The notes: generated by a model from the sequence alone, not told the origin. DNA of 58,749 nucleotides from Pedobacter frigidisoli (GCF_004331675.1 NZ_SJSN01000021.1:1-58749); one strand, 5' to 3'; positions 33,861 through 43,721 are shown, counted from the first letter of the stretch. Translations and numbers: made by a program.

Positions 33861-34745
33861 ATGGCTGTAAATTACCTTGCGTTTGCAATTCCTGCATTCT
33901 TTTTGTTTGTATATATCGAACTTAAGATCGCAAATTATCTAAAGAAAAATAGCGTTTTTAAATATGAGAGTTCGGTAGCTAATTTCAGTGTAGGTATTGT
34001 AGAAAGACTACTTAATCTATTTTTGGCGGCAAGTTTTTACCAAGTTTACAGTTGTGTTTATCAGCACTATGCTATTTTCGATATTTCTAATAGGTGGTAT
34101 GTTTGGATAATGCTTTTACTGGCTACAGATTTTGTTTGGTATTGGTACCACAGGTTTGGTCATGAGATTAATTTCCTCTGGGCTGCACATATTGTACATC
34201 ATCAGAGTGAAGAATTCAATTTATCGGCAGCAGCTAGAATTACAACTATACAAGCTATTTTTCGAAATGTGTTTTGGTGTATTTTGCCTTTGCTAGGTTT
34301 TCATCCAAATATGATCATTACCATTTTGCTCGCTCATGGCGCTTACTCATTTTTTACGCATACACAATTGGTTGGCAAGCTTGGCTGGCTCGAGCATGTA
34401 TTTATAACGCCATCCTTACACGGCGTTCACCATGCTTCTGATGAAAAATACCTCGATAAAAATTACGGCGATGTTTTTGTCTTTTGGGATAAACTTTTTG
34501 GTACATTCCAGCAGGAAGAGGAGCGACCTCAATATGGATTAACACATCCCATTAAAAGTTATAGTTTTCTATGGCAACATTTTCACTATTACCTGGAAAT
34601 TGCAGAGTCTTACAAAAGAGCGAATGGATTCAAGGCAAAATGGAATGCTATTTTTGGTAGTCCGGCTTTAATGGATCAAAATATTAGACCCATTTTAGAA
34701 GAGAGATACTTTCAGAATAAAAACGAAGAGATTAGCGCCCATTAG
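33861..34745 (+). CDS. Sterol desaturase/fatty acid hydroxylase family, N-terminal part of a probably frameshifted gene
   Basis: 294 residues of a membrane di-iron enzyme with the His boxes YHRFGHE (about residue 96), HIVHHQ (113), THTQ and HGVHHA (about 193), all spaced as in the fatty acid hydroxylase superfamily, AGMO-like branch. The catalytic core is therefore complete. Relatives I know in Sphingobacteriaceae are about 400 residues long and end in extra membrane helices. Here the reading frame stops at 34743-34745 (NEEISAH, stop), and the missing tail continues in the next frame (34732-35079). A single-base indel around the GCGCCCAT at 34735-34742 would join the two parts. Confidence 0.85.
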   Translation: MAVNYLAFAIPAFFLFVYIELKIANYLKKNSVFKYESSVANFSVGIVERLLNLFLAASFYQVYSCVYQHYAIFDISNRWYVWIMLLLATDFVWYWYHRFGHEINFLWAAHIVHHQSEEFNLSAAARITTIQAIFRNVFWCILPLLGFHPNMIITILLAHGAYSFFTHTQLVGKLGWLEHVFITPSLHGVHHASDEKYLDKNYGDVFVFWDKLFGTFQQEEERPQYGLTHPIKSYSFLWQHFHYYLEIAESYKRANGFKAKWNAIFGSPALMDQNIRPILEERYFQNKNEEISAH

Positions 34746-35079
34746 ATTTAAAACCTATCTAAATCTTCAATTAATTCTTGTTGTGGGATTGTTAACCACC
34801 GCAACTTTATTCTATGGTTTTTTATTGCCATTTACTAAAGTTTCCATCTTGATATTTGTTCTACTTTCGCTAATTAATATCGGTGCATTATTAGAACAGC
34901 GCAAGTGGATTTTTTACCTCGAATGTCTAAGGTTAATCCTTATTTTCGCATTTATCTTTCACAGTTTTAATATTATTGGTTTGTTAATATTTCCCGTGGT
35001 AGGATTAATTATCATAGAAAGAACTTTTTCGTTGAAGAATGTTTATAATGAGTACGTTTTTAATCATAAAAAGACTTGA
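34732..35079 (+). pseudogene. C-terminal membrane part of the sterol-desaturase-like gene, out of frame
   Basis: This frame is open from before the upstream stop and has no ATG or ribosome site; the first possible start is a GTG at 34783. It reads RFKTYLNLQLILVVGLL, then several hydrophobic helices including VLLSLINIGALLEQRKWIFY, which is the C-terminal tail of full-length AGMO-like proteins from this family. It sits one base out of frame with the preceding gene, so it is better read as the displaced 3' end than as a separate 98-residue gene. A sequencing error would look the same. Confidence 0.75.
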
Positions 35080-35581
35080 TTTTAGGTTTCCATATGTTTC
35101 GTATTAATAGATCGTTAAATTGTTACATATCAAAATTTCCTTTTAGCTCTCTTAATTTTACCGGTATTTACATAAAGTGTAATAGAAATTTTACGCTAAA
35201 TATAATTCTTATTTTCTACTAGTTTAATTCTTAATTGGTTTGGCAAAATCTTCCATATTGATGTGTTAGACGGATATATAATCCTAAAATCATACAGCTC
35301 TTTACCTTTAGTGCTTCGGTTATTGTTTGTACGAAGCACATTGCTCACAATTTTATCTAGCAGAACATCTACATTATTTTTAGTTTCGATTTGTTTTTAT
35401 AATTTTATATAAAGAAACATATAGTAAGTTAAAAGTAAATAAATCGTAATATATAGGTATTGCAACAGAATACCTTAATACTGATTTAACATAGTTTTAA
35501 CATAAACAGACTTACTTTGCCCGAAATCCGGAAGAAATAAATCGAAACTATGTACCCTATCACTAACTGGATATACTAATT
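35080..35581 (+). other. 502-bp leader region of susC with two inverted repeats
   Basis: No gene is supported here. GTGCTTCG (35311-35318) and CGAAGCAC (35332-35339) form an 8-bp stem with a 13-nt loop. AGGTATT (35455-35461) and AATACCT (35469-35475) form a 7-bp inverted repeat whose right arm touches the Pho-box-like array. There is no sigma/anti-sigma (FecI/FecR-like) pair before susC. An untranslated or small RNA could originate here, but I see no direct proof. Confidence 0.5.
35475..35519 (+). promoter_or_regulatory. Pho-box-like array and -7 element before susC
   Basis: Hexamers at exact 11-bp steps: TTAATA (35475), TTAACA (35486), TTAACA (35497), each separated by 5 bases. Nine bases after the last one comes TTACTTTG (35512-35519), a 5-of-6 match to TAnnTTTG. 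The second and third hexamers plus the -7 element repeat the layout found before ppk1 (25727-25761). No -33 TTTG is present, as expected for an activator-dependent promoter. The start codon is 62 nt further downstream. Binding by a PhoB/PhoP regulator is inferred. Confidence 0.6.
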
Positions 35582-38500
35582 ATGATTAGAAATTTTACTC
35601 AACAGATTTCATGGCTGCAATGCGTTCTGCATGTAAAGAAAACTAGCCCAGATAATCACAGTAAGAAAAGCAATTTTTTTTCTTACAAACCACTAAAACG
35701 CTTTAGTATTATAACATGTTTATTAGCGTTCAATTTTCTTTGTGTTAATGAAGTTTTTGCGCAAACAGCTCCGCAAAATATTTCAATTAAGGGAACTGTT
35801 TTGGATAACGAAGATGGGCAGCCCTTGGTAGGTACAACCATTACAGATAACAACAGAAAAGTCTTGGGCGTTACAAACGAAAACGGGAATTACTCGATAA
35901 ATACTGTGAAAGGTGCTACCATATCATATAATATGGTTGGATATATCACCTCTAGCAAAACATTTAGCAGTAATGAAAATAATGTTGTAGTACGCCTGGC
36001 TTCTTCAACTAGTCAATTAAATGAAGTTGTGGTTACCGCTCTTGGCATTAAAAGAGAACAAAAGGCATTAGGTTATGCTACAACCACAATTGATAGCACA
36101 CAATTAACTGAATCGGCAGCTACGAACTGGACTGATGCACTTTCGGGAAAAGTAGCCGGTTTAAATCTGGTGAGGTCAAACAGCGGGCCAGGTGGTTCGA
36201 ATAAAATCATACTACGTGGCGAAAATAACTTAACGGGCGATAATGAGGCATTAGTTGTTCTCGATGGAGTTGTAGTGAGTAGTAGCGGAGGTAGACGTAC
36301 AGCTGCAACATCTGGTGGTGTGTATGGAACTGGAAGTGACAATATGCCTGCCGATTATGGCAGTACAATTAATGATATTAATCCAGAAGATATTGAAAGT
36401 GTAACGGTTCTTAAAGGCCCTGGTGCATCAGCTTTGTATGGTCAAAGAGGTGCTAATGGTGCAATTATCATCACTACAAAATCTGGAAATTCTAAGCGAA
36501 AATCATTAGGGATAAAATTTACCTCTAATGGATCATTTGAGGAAGTTAATCGCTGGCCTGATTTACAATATGAATATGGTCAAGGTTTAGATGGTGCTGC
36601 ATATTATTCTTATGGTGCTTCCGCAGATGGTGCAAGTACCAGCGGAACAAGTTCGGCTTACGGTCCCAAATTTGATCCAAGCTTAAGTTTCTTTCAATAT
36701 GATGGGACTAGACAAAATGTTGGTTTAACACGTACTCCGTGGGTTCCTTATACCAATCAAATTAGAGAGTTTTTTAGCAAGGGCGAGAATTTAAACAACA
36801 CCTTAAGTATTGATGGCAAATTAGGTAAAACAACCAATTTCCGTACTTCCATTTCCAACCAGAGCAATACTTGGATTATTCCGCTATCAGGAATTGAGCG
36901 TACCAATGCATCTTTATCAATCAACTCTGATATTACAAAGAAATTGAAGTTGTTGGCTAAAGTGAATTATGGTAATAGATATAGCGATAACTTGCCTGGT
37001 AATGGTTACGGAAATCAATCAATAATGTATTGGTTTATATTTTGGCAGCCAAATGCTGATTTAGAATCAATCAAAAATTATTGGGTTACTGGACAGGAAA
37101 ATAGGTTAATTAAGTACCCTTACAGTTCATTTCCCGAGAATCCTTATGCAGTTGTTAACGAATTTAAAAATAAACAGCGTCGTAATAATGTAACGGGAAG
37201 TCTTCAATTAAGTTACCAGTTTACTAAAGAATTGAGTTTGTTGGTTAGATCAAGCATTGATTATGCTAAGCAGAAACAAATGCAAGAACGCCCTTATGAT
37301 TCGGGTAGTAAATTAATTTTCGGTTCATATCGTGAGCAAAATAGCCATACATCAGAAAGTAATAGCGACTTCTTAATTAGATACGATAAAAAAGTTAGCA
37401 ATAACTATAGCTTCAATTTATCAGCAGGAGGTAGTCAGTTAAGAAACAGATATGATAGATCAGATATTCGTGCAGATGGATTGAAAGTTCCAAACATATA
37501 CGAATTATCAAATAATTTGTATCCATTGCTATCTATCCCTGATACTTCTAGATTAAACATCAACAGTTTTTATGGTATCTTATCAAACAGTTATAAAGAT
37601 TTTCTTTTCTTAGACATTACAGCTCGTAAAGATTGGAATAGTGCTTTAGCATCTTCTACAAGGACAGATAATGTTGGGTTCTTCTACCCATCAGCAAGTG
37701 CAAGTTTTGTGTTATCAGAAATTGTAAAAATGCCAAAGTTTGTAAATATGGCCAAGTTAAGGTTTTCTGCATCTCAAGTAGGTAGTGGAAGTTTAATTCC
37801 GTATAGAACGGCTTATACCTATGGCTTGGCTTTTAGCGGTGCTTATCCGGATAGTGCATTATCAAACCCAGGTTTATTGGCGAATAGTAATTTAAAGCCC
37901 CTTAGAACAACAACTTATGAGCTAGGAGCAGATATTAGACTATTTAAGAACAGGTTGAATTTTGATATCGCAGTTTATGCTGGTAAGACTAATGATCAGC
38001 ATTTAACGCGAATTGTTGATAGAGCGACAGGTTACAATCAAATGTTGATTAATGCTGGTCAGGTTAATAACAGAGGACTTGAAATTTCCGTTAATGGAAA
38101 GCCGATTCAAAGTAAAAATGGTTTCAATTGGTCAACTTTCATGACATTTTCAACCAATCAAAATAAGATTATTGATATGAATGGAGATAGTTCGGTTGTG
38201 TTAAGGACGGGACCTGTGGCTGGCGGACAAATTGTGGCCAAAGTTGGCGGAAGTATGGGCGACTTGTATGGCAGGGGCTACGTTCGTGATCCGCAAGGAA
38301 ATGTGGTGTTTGATGCAACAACCGGCTTGGCCAAAATTACAAATGACGTTGTTTATTTAGGTAACACCACCGCTCGCTTTAAAGGCAGTATAGGTAATAC
38401 CTTTAGCTACAGAAATTTAAGTTTAAATGTATTGTTTGATGCGCAACTTGGCGCAGTAGCTCACTCATTGTTAAATTATAAATTGGTAGAACAAGGCAAG

Positions 38501-38908
38501 CTTACTTCAACCTTACCTGGCAGATATAGTGGTATTATTGGTAATGGAGTAGTACAAAATCCAGATGGAACATACCGTAAAAATGATGTAATTGCCACTG
38601 ATATTGATGAGTACTATCGTTCAAACATGGGTGCTGATAATGCTGAGGGCAGTACTTTTAGTACTGACTTTATCAAATTCAGAGAGGCTGCAATTACTTA
38701 TAAGTTTGCTCCAAAATTCCTTAAAAGTATTGGCTTAAACTCTGCCTCTTTCGGACTTTATGGTCGTAATTTATTCATTTGGTCTCCATGGCCAATGTTC
38801 GATCCAGAATTTGGTACCATTAGCGGATCCGACATCGTTCAAGGATTTGAAATTGGGCAATTCCCTTCAACAAGAAGTTATGGCTTTAATCTATCTATTG
38901 GAATATAA
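35582..38908 (+). CDS. SusC/RagA-family TonB-dependent outer membrane transporter
   Basis: 1108 residues, the normal size. A long N-terminal region of about 60 residues ends in a signal-like hydrophobic segment and VFAQ. A carboxypeptidase-regulatory-like domain (GTVLDNEDGQPLVGTTITDN, about 71-90), a TonB-box-like area (NEVVVTALGIKREQKALGY), the plug with GVYGTGSDNMPADYGSTINDINPEDIESVTVLKGPGASALYGQRGANGAI, and a beta-barrel ending in an aromatic-rich strand follow. It imports a ligand across the outer membrane together with the SusD partner 13 nt downstream. The enzymes encoded further on suggest a phosphodiester ligand. Confidence 0.95.
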   Translation: MIRNFTQQISWLQCVLHVKKTSPDNHSKKSNFFSYKPLKRFSIITCLLAFNFLCVNEVFAQTAPQNISIKGTVLDNEDGQPLVGTTITDNNRKVLGVTNENGNYSINTVKGATISYNMVGYITSSKTFSSNENNVVVRLASSTSQLNEVVVTALGIKREQKALGYATTTIDSTQLTESAATNWTDALSGKVAGLNLVRSNSGPGGSNKIILRGENNLTGDNEALVVLDGVVVSSSGGRRTAATSGGVYGTGSDNMPADYGSTINDINPEDIESVTVLKGPGASALYGQRGANGAIIITTKSGNSKRKSLGIKFTSNGSFEEVNRWPDLQYEYGQGLDGAAYYSYGASADGASTSGTSSAYGPKFDPSLSFFQYDGTRQNVGLTRTPWVPYTNQIREFFSKGENLNNTLSIDGKLGKTTNFRTSISNQSNTWIIPLSGIERTNASLSINSDITKKLKLLAKVNYGNRYSDNLPGNGYGNQSIMYWFIFWQPNADLESIKNYWVTGQENRLIKYPYSSFPENPYAVVNEFKNKQRRNNVTGSLQLSYQFTKELSLLVRSSIDYAKQKQMQERPYDSGSKLIFGSYREQNSHTSESNSDFLIRYDKKVSNNYSFNLSAGGSQLRNRYDRSDIRADGLKVPNIYELSNNLYPLLSIPDTSRLNINSFYGILSNSYKDFLFLDITARKDWNSALASSTRTDNVGFFYPSASASFVLSEIVKMPKFVNMAKLRFSASQVGSGSLIPYRTAYTYGLAFSGAYPDSALSNPGLLANSNLKPLRTTTYELGADIRLFKNRLNFDIAVYAGKTNDQHLTRIVDRATGYNQMLINAGQVNNRGLEISVNGKPIQSKNGFNWSTFMTFSTNQNKIIDMNGDSSVVLRTGPVAGGQIVAKVGGSMGDLYGRGYVRDPQGNVVFDATTGLAKITNDVVYLGNTTARFKGSIGNTFSYRNLSLNVLFDAQLGAVAHSLLNYKLVEQGKLTSTLPGRYSGIIGNGVVQNPDGTYRKNDVIATDIDEYYRSNMGADNAEGSTFSTDFIKFREAAITYKFAPKFLKSIGLNSASFGLYGRNLFIWSPWPMFDPEFGTISGSDIVQGFEIGQFPSTRSYGFNLSIGI

Positions 38909-38920
38909 CTGGAAAAAATC

Positions 38921-40498
38921 ATGAAAAATAATATAAAAAAGTTTGTTATCCTTTTAGTTGGCGCTAGCTTAACGTTTAGCTCTTGTCAAAAAGATTTTAT
39001 AGCAATTAATACCGATCCAATTAATATCATCGATACCACACCAGATAAGCTAATGGCACCTGCTTTGGTTAATTCATTATCGTTAGGCATGTTTCGCAAT
39101 AGAAATTTTAACAATGAATTGATGCAGGTTACTGTTAATCAAGATGATGGAGACGCAACGGTGTTCAGGTATCAATATCGACGTACTTTTGCAGATTACC
39201 TTTACAATGGTTGGTATATTCAATTAACCAACTTTAAGGATATGTATGCAAAAGCTTCAGAGCCAACAAAACTTAATAAATCGTATCAAGGAATTTCATT
39301 GCTTATGCAAGCTTGGCTTTATGCCAACTTAACTGATACCTATGGAGATATTCCTTTTACCGAATCGATTAAGGGCTCGGAAATAACCGAACCTAAATTT
39401 GATACGCAGAAAGATGTTTATTTGGGTATTTTCAAAATGTTGGAAGAGGCCAATACCTTACTAAGTACAGGTACACCAATTGTGGCTATTAGCGATCCGC
39501 TTTATAATGGAGATGTTGCCAAATGGCGTAAATTTTGCAATTCCTTATACTTAAGATTATTATTGAGAGTAGCCCATAAATCAGATGTGTCGGCTCAAGT
39601 GATAGCAAAAATGAAAGAGATTGCGAATACTAATACCACTCAATATCCTATAATCACTAAAAATGCTGAATCAGCTTATTTAAAGTGGAATGGTGGCATT
39701 AATGTTTCCGATCCATATACATCGCCATTGGTTAATGGTATCCGTGAGCAAGATTATCGATCTCCAGCTATTGCTAGTTTCTTCATTGATCGTTTGGTAA
39801 GTTGGCAAGATCCTAGAATTGATATCACTGCAGGTAATGGTTATGCCAATGCTGGTATTAATCGCTTTGGAATAGCTCAAGGCTCGGCTGGTTTTGCTGG
39901 AGTTCCTAGTGGATATGTAGTTGGCGGTGGAGCGCCAAAACAATCCTATTTCTACTCATTTGCTCAAACCGTTTCAAGCGTAGCCTTAAACGATAAATCC
40001 CTACAGGCCAACCCACTTACGGGTATTTTTATGAATTATGCAGAATTACAGTTTATCTTATCAGAAGCTGTTGTGAAGAATTATATTACTGGTAATGCAG
40101 AAAATTATTATAATAATGGAATTGCTAATGCCATTAATTATTGGGTGCCTAATTTTTCTGCTTCAACAACCGACCCAAGATTTATAAACTACATCACCTC
40201 GGGCGACCTTGAGTTTGGAACGCTAAATTTAGGTAGTACTGAAGATAAGTTGGAGCAAATACATACACAAAAATACTATGCCTTATTTATGGTTGATATG
40301 CAACAATGGTATGAATATCGCAGAACAGGTCATCCCTATTTACCAAAGGGCCCAGGCTTAGCGAACGGTGGAGTAATGCCTGCCCGAATGACATACCCTG
40401 TTTATGTACAGTCTACCAACCCCACCAACTACAAATTGGCTGTAGCATCTATGGGTGGCGACGAAATCAACACACGAGTTTGGTGGCAAAAACCATAG
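38921..40498 (+). CDS. SusD/RagB-family substrate-capture lipoprotein
   Basis: 525 residues, lipobox SSC with Cys22. It is a SusD_RagB/SusD-like helical fold with TPR-type helices: NSLSLGMFRNRNFNNELMQVTVNQDDGD, GWYIQLTNFKDMYAKA, AWLYANLTDTYGDIPFTESIKG, and the C-terminal YYALFMVDMQQWYEYRRTGHPYLPKG. Subtype is the SusD-like-2 group. It forms the lid on the SusC transporter and captures the ligand at the cell surface. Its stop lies 30 nt before the DUF5689 start. Confidence 0.93.
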   Translation: MKNNIKKFVILLVGASLTFSSCQKDFIAINTDPINIIDTTPDKLMAPALVNSLSLGMFRNRNFNNELMQVTVNQDDGDATVFRYQYRRTFADYLYNGWYIQLTNFKDMYAKASEPTKLNKSYQGISLLMQAWLYANLTDTYGDIPFTESIKGSEITEPKFDTQKDVYLGIFKMLEEANTLLSTGTPIVAISDPLYNGDVAKWRKFCNSLYLRLLLRVAHKSDVSAQVIAKMKEIANTNTTQYPIITKNAESAYLKWNGGINVSDPYTSPLVNGIREQDYRSPAIASFFIDRLVSWQDPRIDITAGNGYANAGINRFGIAQGSAGFAGVPSGYVVGGGAPKQSYFYSFAQTVSSVALNDKSLQANPLTGIFMNYAELQFILSEAVVKNYITGNAENYYNNGIANAINYWVPNFSASTTDPRFINYITSGDLEFGTLNLGSTEDKLEQIHTQKYYALFMVDMQQWYEYRRTGHPYLPKGPGLANGGVMPARMTYPVYVQSTNPTNYKLAVASMGGDEINTRVWWQKP

Positions 40499-40527
40499 GC
40501 TGTTTTAGAGTATTAAAAATTATCGAC

Positions 40528-42162
40528 ATGAAAAAAATTATTATAAATAGCATTATTTTATTCTCATTGGCCATTGTAGGTTTTGGATGTAAAAAGCAAA
40601 ATTATCCGGGTGGAGAGGTAAGTCCTTATTTGCCAATTTTCGATTTAAGAGGTCTATATAAAGGAGACGATATTACTTTGAATACTGATAATATGTATGG
40701 TTCGAGTAGCATTTCTGCAGTTGTTATTTCAGATCACTCTGGAAAAAACCTACCTGCTGGATTATTAATAGTTCAGGATAAAAAACGTCTATCTCAATTG
40801 AGAGGTATTGCCATTCCAATTGGTTCCGATGCTGATAAGTATGTTCCAGGCGATTCTGTGGTTATCAATGTCTCGGGTGGCGTATTGAGTCGTGTGGATG
40901 GGATTTTGCAAATTAAGGGAATTGCCCCAAGCGCTGTGATTAGGGTGGCGCAAAATAAACCAATTGCCAAGAATAGGGTACCAAGTAGTTTTATTCTAGC
41001 TGATCCAAATAAATATGAAAGTACATTGCTTGCCATTGTAAAGGGTGGATTTGATCCACTTCCATCACCCACAGATGTATTATCAGGAGATAAAATCTTG
41101 AATGATGGATTTGCCGATATAACCTTACATACTGAAGCCACAGCTACCTTTGCGAAAAATCTCCTACAATTCTCAGCGAATTATTATGGTATCTTGTTCA
41201 ATAAAGTTAGCTCAACAGGAAGTCTTATTCCACAACATCGTTTAAGAACTGCCAATGATATAATTACTTTAAGTTCAACCCCCGAAATCCCTGATTTCAT
41301 TATTTCTGGATGGATTGTAGATCCAAAAGGCACCAATGCTAATAACAATTACATTCAGTTTATTGCAACAAGGGATATTAATTTTGCAACAACTCCATTT
41401 TCAGTGGTAACAACAAACAATGCTGGTGCATCACTTCCAACAGGTTTCCCATCAAATGGATGGGCTACGGGAGGATTACGTACTTACAAATTTAATTTAA
41501 CAAGTGGTTCTATTAAAAAGGGCGAATACTTTTATGTAGGAGGTACAGGCAGAATGATTAATAGTACTAGTTCTACGCCAATTCCTACAGCACAATACAT
41601 TAGAGCAATTAATTACTCAACTACAGCTGGAGATGGTTTTGGCTCCATTACCAGTACATTGTTAGCCAATAGCGGTAATGCATATGGTATTGCAGCATTT
41701 AAAGGAACAACTGTTACAGTTAGCACAAAACCAATCGATGTTGTTTTTGTGAGTAATGGAGGTAGTTTATTTTCACCTGGACCACCAGCACAAGGCTATC
41801 GCATTGCGAACAATGATTTTTATGATGTTTATGATCCTTTAGAAGTTGATCCCGCGGATCCTAACAAAGGCTTTCAGCCATTTTATCTACAGGGCACAAA
41901 TACTCTTAGGTTTAATTATCATCCAGGAGCAGGCGGAACTGGAACTGCTATTGATTTGGGATACTTCTATAAAGCTGGCGGTATCTATAGCGTAACGTTA
42001 GGTAAATGGATCAAAGCAAGAAGTGTGAAACATTTTATTTTGTCTAAAGTACCACCAGTGGCAACAATGGCTACTATCGAAGATGATAATGTCGTAATTA
42101 ATACGAATGCAGCTGGTGTAGAAATTGGTAGAGATACTATTCCTCCTACAAGAATAAAATAA
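40528..42162 (+). CDS. DUF5689 lipoprotein, surface accessory protein
   Basis: Start placed at ATG 40528 (MKKIIINSIILF), 544 residues; a longer frame back to 40480 overlaps susD and lacks a signal. Lipobox GFGC with Cys21. It contains an OB-like DUF5689 domain (ISDHSGKNLPAGLLIVQD...PGDSVVINVSGGVLSRVDGILQIKGI) and later beta-rich repeats (DFIISGWIVDPKGTNANNNYIQFIATRD). Such proteins accompany SusCD pairs and probably help bind the ligand; no catalytic motif is visible. A terminator (42178-42216) follows 16 nt after the stop. Confidence 0.82.
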   Translation: MKKIIINSIILFSLAIVGFGCKKQNYPGGEVSPYLPIFDLRGLYKGDDITLNTDNMYGSSSISAVVISDHSGKNLPAGLLIVQDKKRLSQLRGIAIPIGSDADKYVPGDSVVINVSGGVLSRVDGILQIKGIAPSAVIRVAQNKPIAKNRVPSSFILADPNKYESTLLAIVKGGFDPLPSPTDVLSGDKILNDGFADITLHTEATATFAKNLLQFSANYYGILFNKVSSTGSLIPQHRLRTANDIITLSSTPEIPDFIISGWIVDPKGTNANNNYIQFIATRDINFATTPFSVVTTNNAGASLPTGFPSNGWATGGLRTYKFNLTSGSIKKGEYFYVGGTGRMINSTSSTPIPTAQYIRAINYSTTAGDGFGSITSTLLANSGNAYGIAAFKGTTVTVSTKPIDVVFVSNGGSLFSPGPPAQGYRIANNDFYDVYDPLEVDPADPNKGFQPFYLQGTNTLRFNYHPGAGGTGTAIDLGYFYKAGGIYSVTLGKWIKARSVKHFILSKVPPVATMATIEDDNVVINTNAAGVEIGRDTIPPTRIK

Positions 42163-42177
42163 TTCGTTATTTAATAT

Positions 42178-42216
42178 AAGATGCCCAAAGCTTTAAACAT
42201 CCTAGGGCATCTTTTT
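42178..42216 (+). terminator. Terminator after the susC-susD-DUF5689 unit
   Basis: AAGATGCCC (42178-42186) pairs with GGGCATCTT (42205-42213) over 9 bp, followed by TTT. It separates the binding/transport genes from the hydrolase genes, at least partly. Confidence 0.8.
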
Positions 42217-42275
42217 AAATATTTCTCATTATAAATTAAAATATTCTTTCTATTAGCAATAATTGAGAAATATTT
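42217..42275 (+). repeat. 12-bp perfect inverted repeat before the phosphoesterase gene
   Basis: AAATATTTCTCA (42217-42228) and TGAGAAATATTT (42264-42275) are exact reverse complements with 35 bases between them. It begins directly at the end of the terminator and ends 24 nt before the phosphoesterase start codon (42299). It could be a large leader stem-loop or a regulator binding site. Confidence 0.7.
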
Positions 42276-42298
42276 CCATTGATCCCCATTTCCCTATC

Positions 42299-43708
42299 AT
42301 GAACAGAAGATCCTTTATACAAAAATCAAGTTTATTAACCACAACCTTATTTGTTAGCTTAAAATCTTTTCCATCATCTCTATTTTCTGTGGATGGCTTA
42401 GTAAGTGGAACCGTTACCAGTAAGGGCAAAGCAGTTGCCGGAGTAGTTATTTCTGATGGATACAGTGTTGTGCAAACAGATAAAAATGGAGAATACAAAA
42501 TTCAATTAAATGAATTGGCTCGTTTTGTTTGGATTAGTACACCATCTGGCTATGAATTTAAAACGGAAAGCAGCATCGCTCGTCATTATTATAAACCAGA
42601 TGCGGCAGGAAAATTAAATTTTGATTTAAAATCTTTAAAGCAAAACGATAACGAACATAACTTTATCATTTGGGCCGATCCTCAAGTAAAAAATAAAAAG
42701 GACGTTGCTCAAATGATGGAAACATCTGTGCCAGATACGCAGAAAGTGGTGCGCAGTATGGGTAATACACCTGTTCATGGCATTGGTGTTGGTGATTTAG
42801 TTTGGGATAATTTCGATTTATTTCCAGCTTATGATGAAGCTATTGCTAAAATTGGGATTCCATTTTTCCAAGCTTTGGGAAACCATGATCAAGATTACAG
42901 GCTAGGGGTAGATGAAACATCAGATAGAACATTTCAGGCTCATTATGGTCCAACATACTATTCGTTTAATAGAGGCAAGGCACATTATGTGGTGTTGGAT
43001 GATGTTCGCTACTTGGGTATAGAAAGAACTTATGATGGTTATATCACCCCAACGCAGCTAGAATGGTTAGCAAAAGATTTGCAGTTTGTTGCAAAAGATG
43101 CTTTACTGATTATTTGTCTTCATATTCCTGTGCATAACTCCGTAAAAAACAATGATGATTTTTATGCAGTGATTAAAGACTATAAAAACGTTCACATTAT
43201 GTCTGGCCATACCCATTACAATAAAAACGTAATTAAAAATGGTGTTTACGAACATAACCATGGAACGGTTTGTGGTGGCTGGTGGACTGGGCCAATTTGC
43301 GAAGATGGAACACCTCGCGGTTATGGCGTTTATGAAGTTGATGGTACAAATTTAAAGTGGTATTACAAATCTACGGGTAGGGATAGAAAAGAGCAGCTTG
43401 ATATTTATGTTGATACCTTAACAAACCAAAAGCGGTTAATTGCCAATGTCTGGAATTACGATCCAGAGTGGAAAGTAGAATATTTTTTAGATGGAAAGCC
43501 GATGGGAACCTTAGCACAACAAGATGGATTTGATCCGTTAGCTGTTAAATTATATAAAGGCGATAAACTTCCAAATCCAAGGCCATTTGTTGAGGCCCGT
43601 TCAACAAATCACTTATTTTTGGCGCATTTCGAGCCAACTGTTACCAAAGTGAAAGTTATAGCCACCGATAGATTTGGAGAGCAATTCCAAGCAGAAATAA
43701 ATGCATAA
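42299..43708 (+). CDS. Secreted calcineurin-like phosphoesterase with MetallophosN and MetallophosC domains
   Basis: Start placed at ATG 42299 (MNRRSFIQKSSLLTTT), giving about 469 residues with an export signal; an upstream TTG would bury the signal. A beta-sandwich N-domain (GTVTSKGKAVAGVVISDGYSV) precedes the metallophosphatase core: IIWADPQVKNKK, GVGDLVWDN, GNHDQ, CLHIPVH and SGHTHYN supply the two-metal ligands. A C-terminal MetallophosC beta-domain follows. It hydrolyses phosphomonoesters or diesters outside the cytoplasm. It is the first of three hydrolases after the SusCD unit. Confidence 0.9.
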   Translation: MNRRSFIQKSSLLTTTLFVSLKSFPSSLFSVDGLVSGTVTSKGKAVAGVVISDGYSVVQTDKNGEYKIQLNELARFVWISTPSGYEFKTESSIARHYYKPDAAGKLNFDLKSLKQNDNEHNFIIWADPQVKNKKDVAQMMETSVPDTQKVVRSMGNTPVHGIGVGDLVWDNFDLFPAYDEAIAKIGIPFFQALGNHDQDYRLGVDETSDRTFQAHYGPTYYSFNRGKAHYVVLDDVRYLGIERTYDGYITPTQLEWLAKDLQFVAKDALLIICLHIPVHNSVKNNDDFYAVIKDYKNVHIMSGHTHYNKNVIKNGVYEHNHGTVCGGWWTGPICEDGTPRGYGVYEVDGTNLKWYYKSTGRDRKEQLDIYVDTLTNQKRLIANVWNYDPEWKVEYFLDGKPMGTLAQQDGFDPLAVKLYKGDKLPNPRPFVEARSTNHLFLAHFEPTVTKVKVIATDRFGEQFQAEINA

Positions 43709-43721
43709 TTCAATCAAAATC

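Noticed and set aside
35582..42162. Polysaccharide utilisation locus
   Set aside because: No glycoside hydrolase, polysaccharide lyase or sugar regulator is encoded; the neighbours are phosphoesterase-type enzymes.
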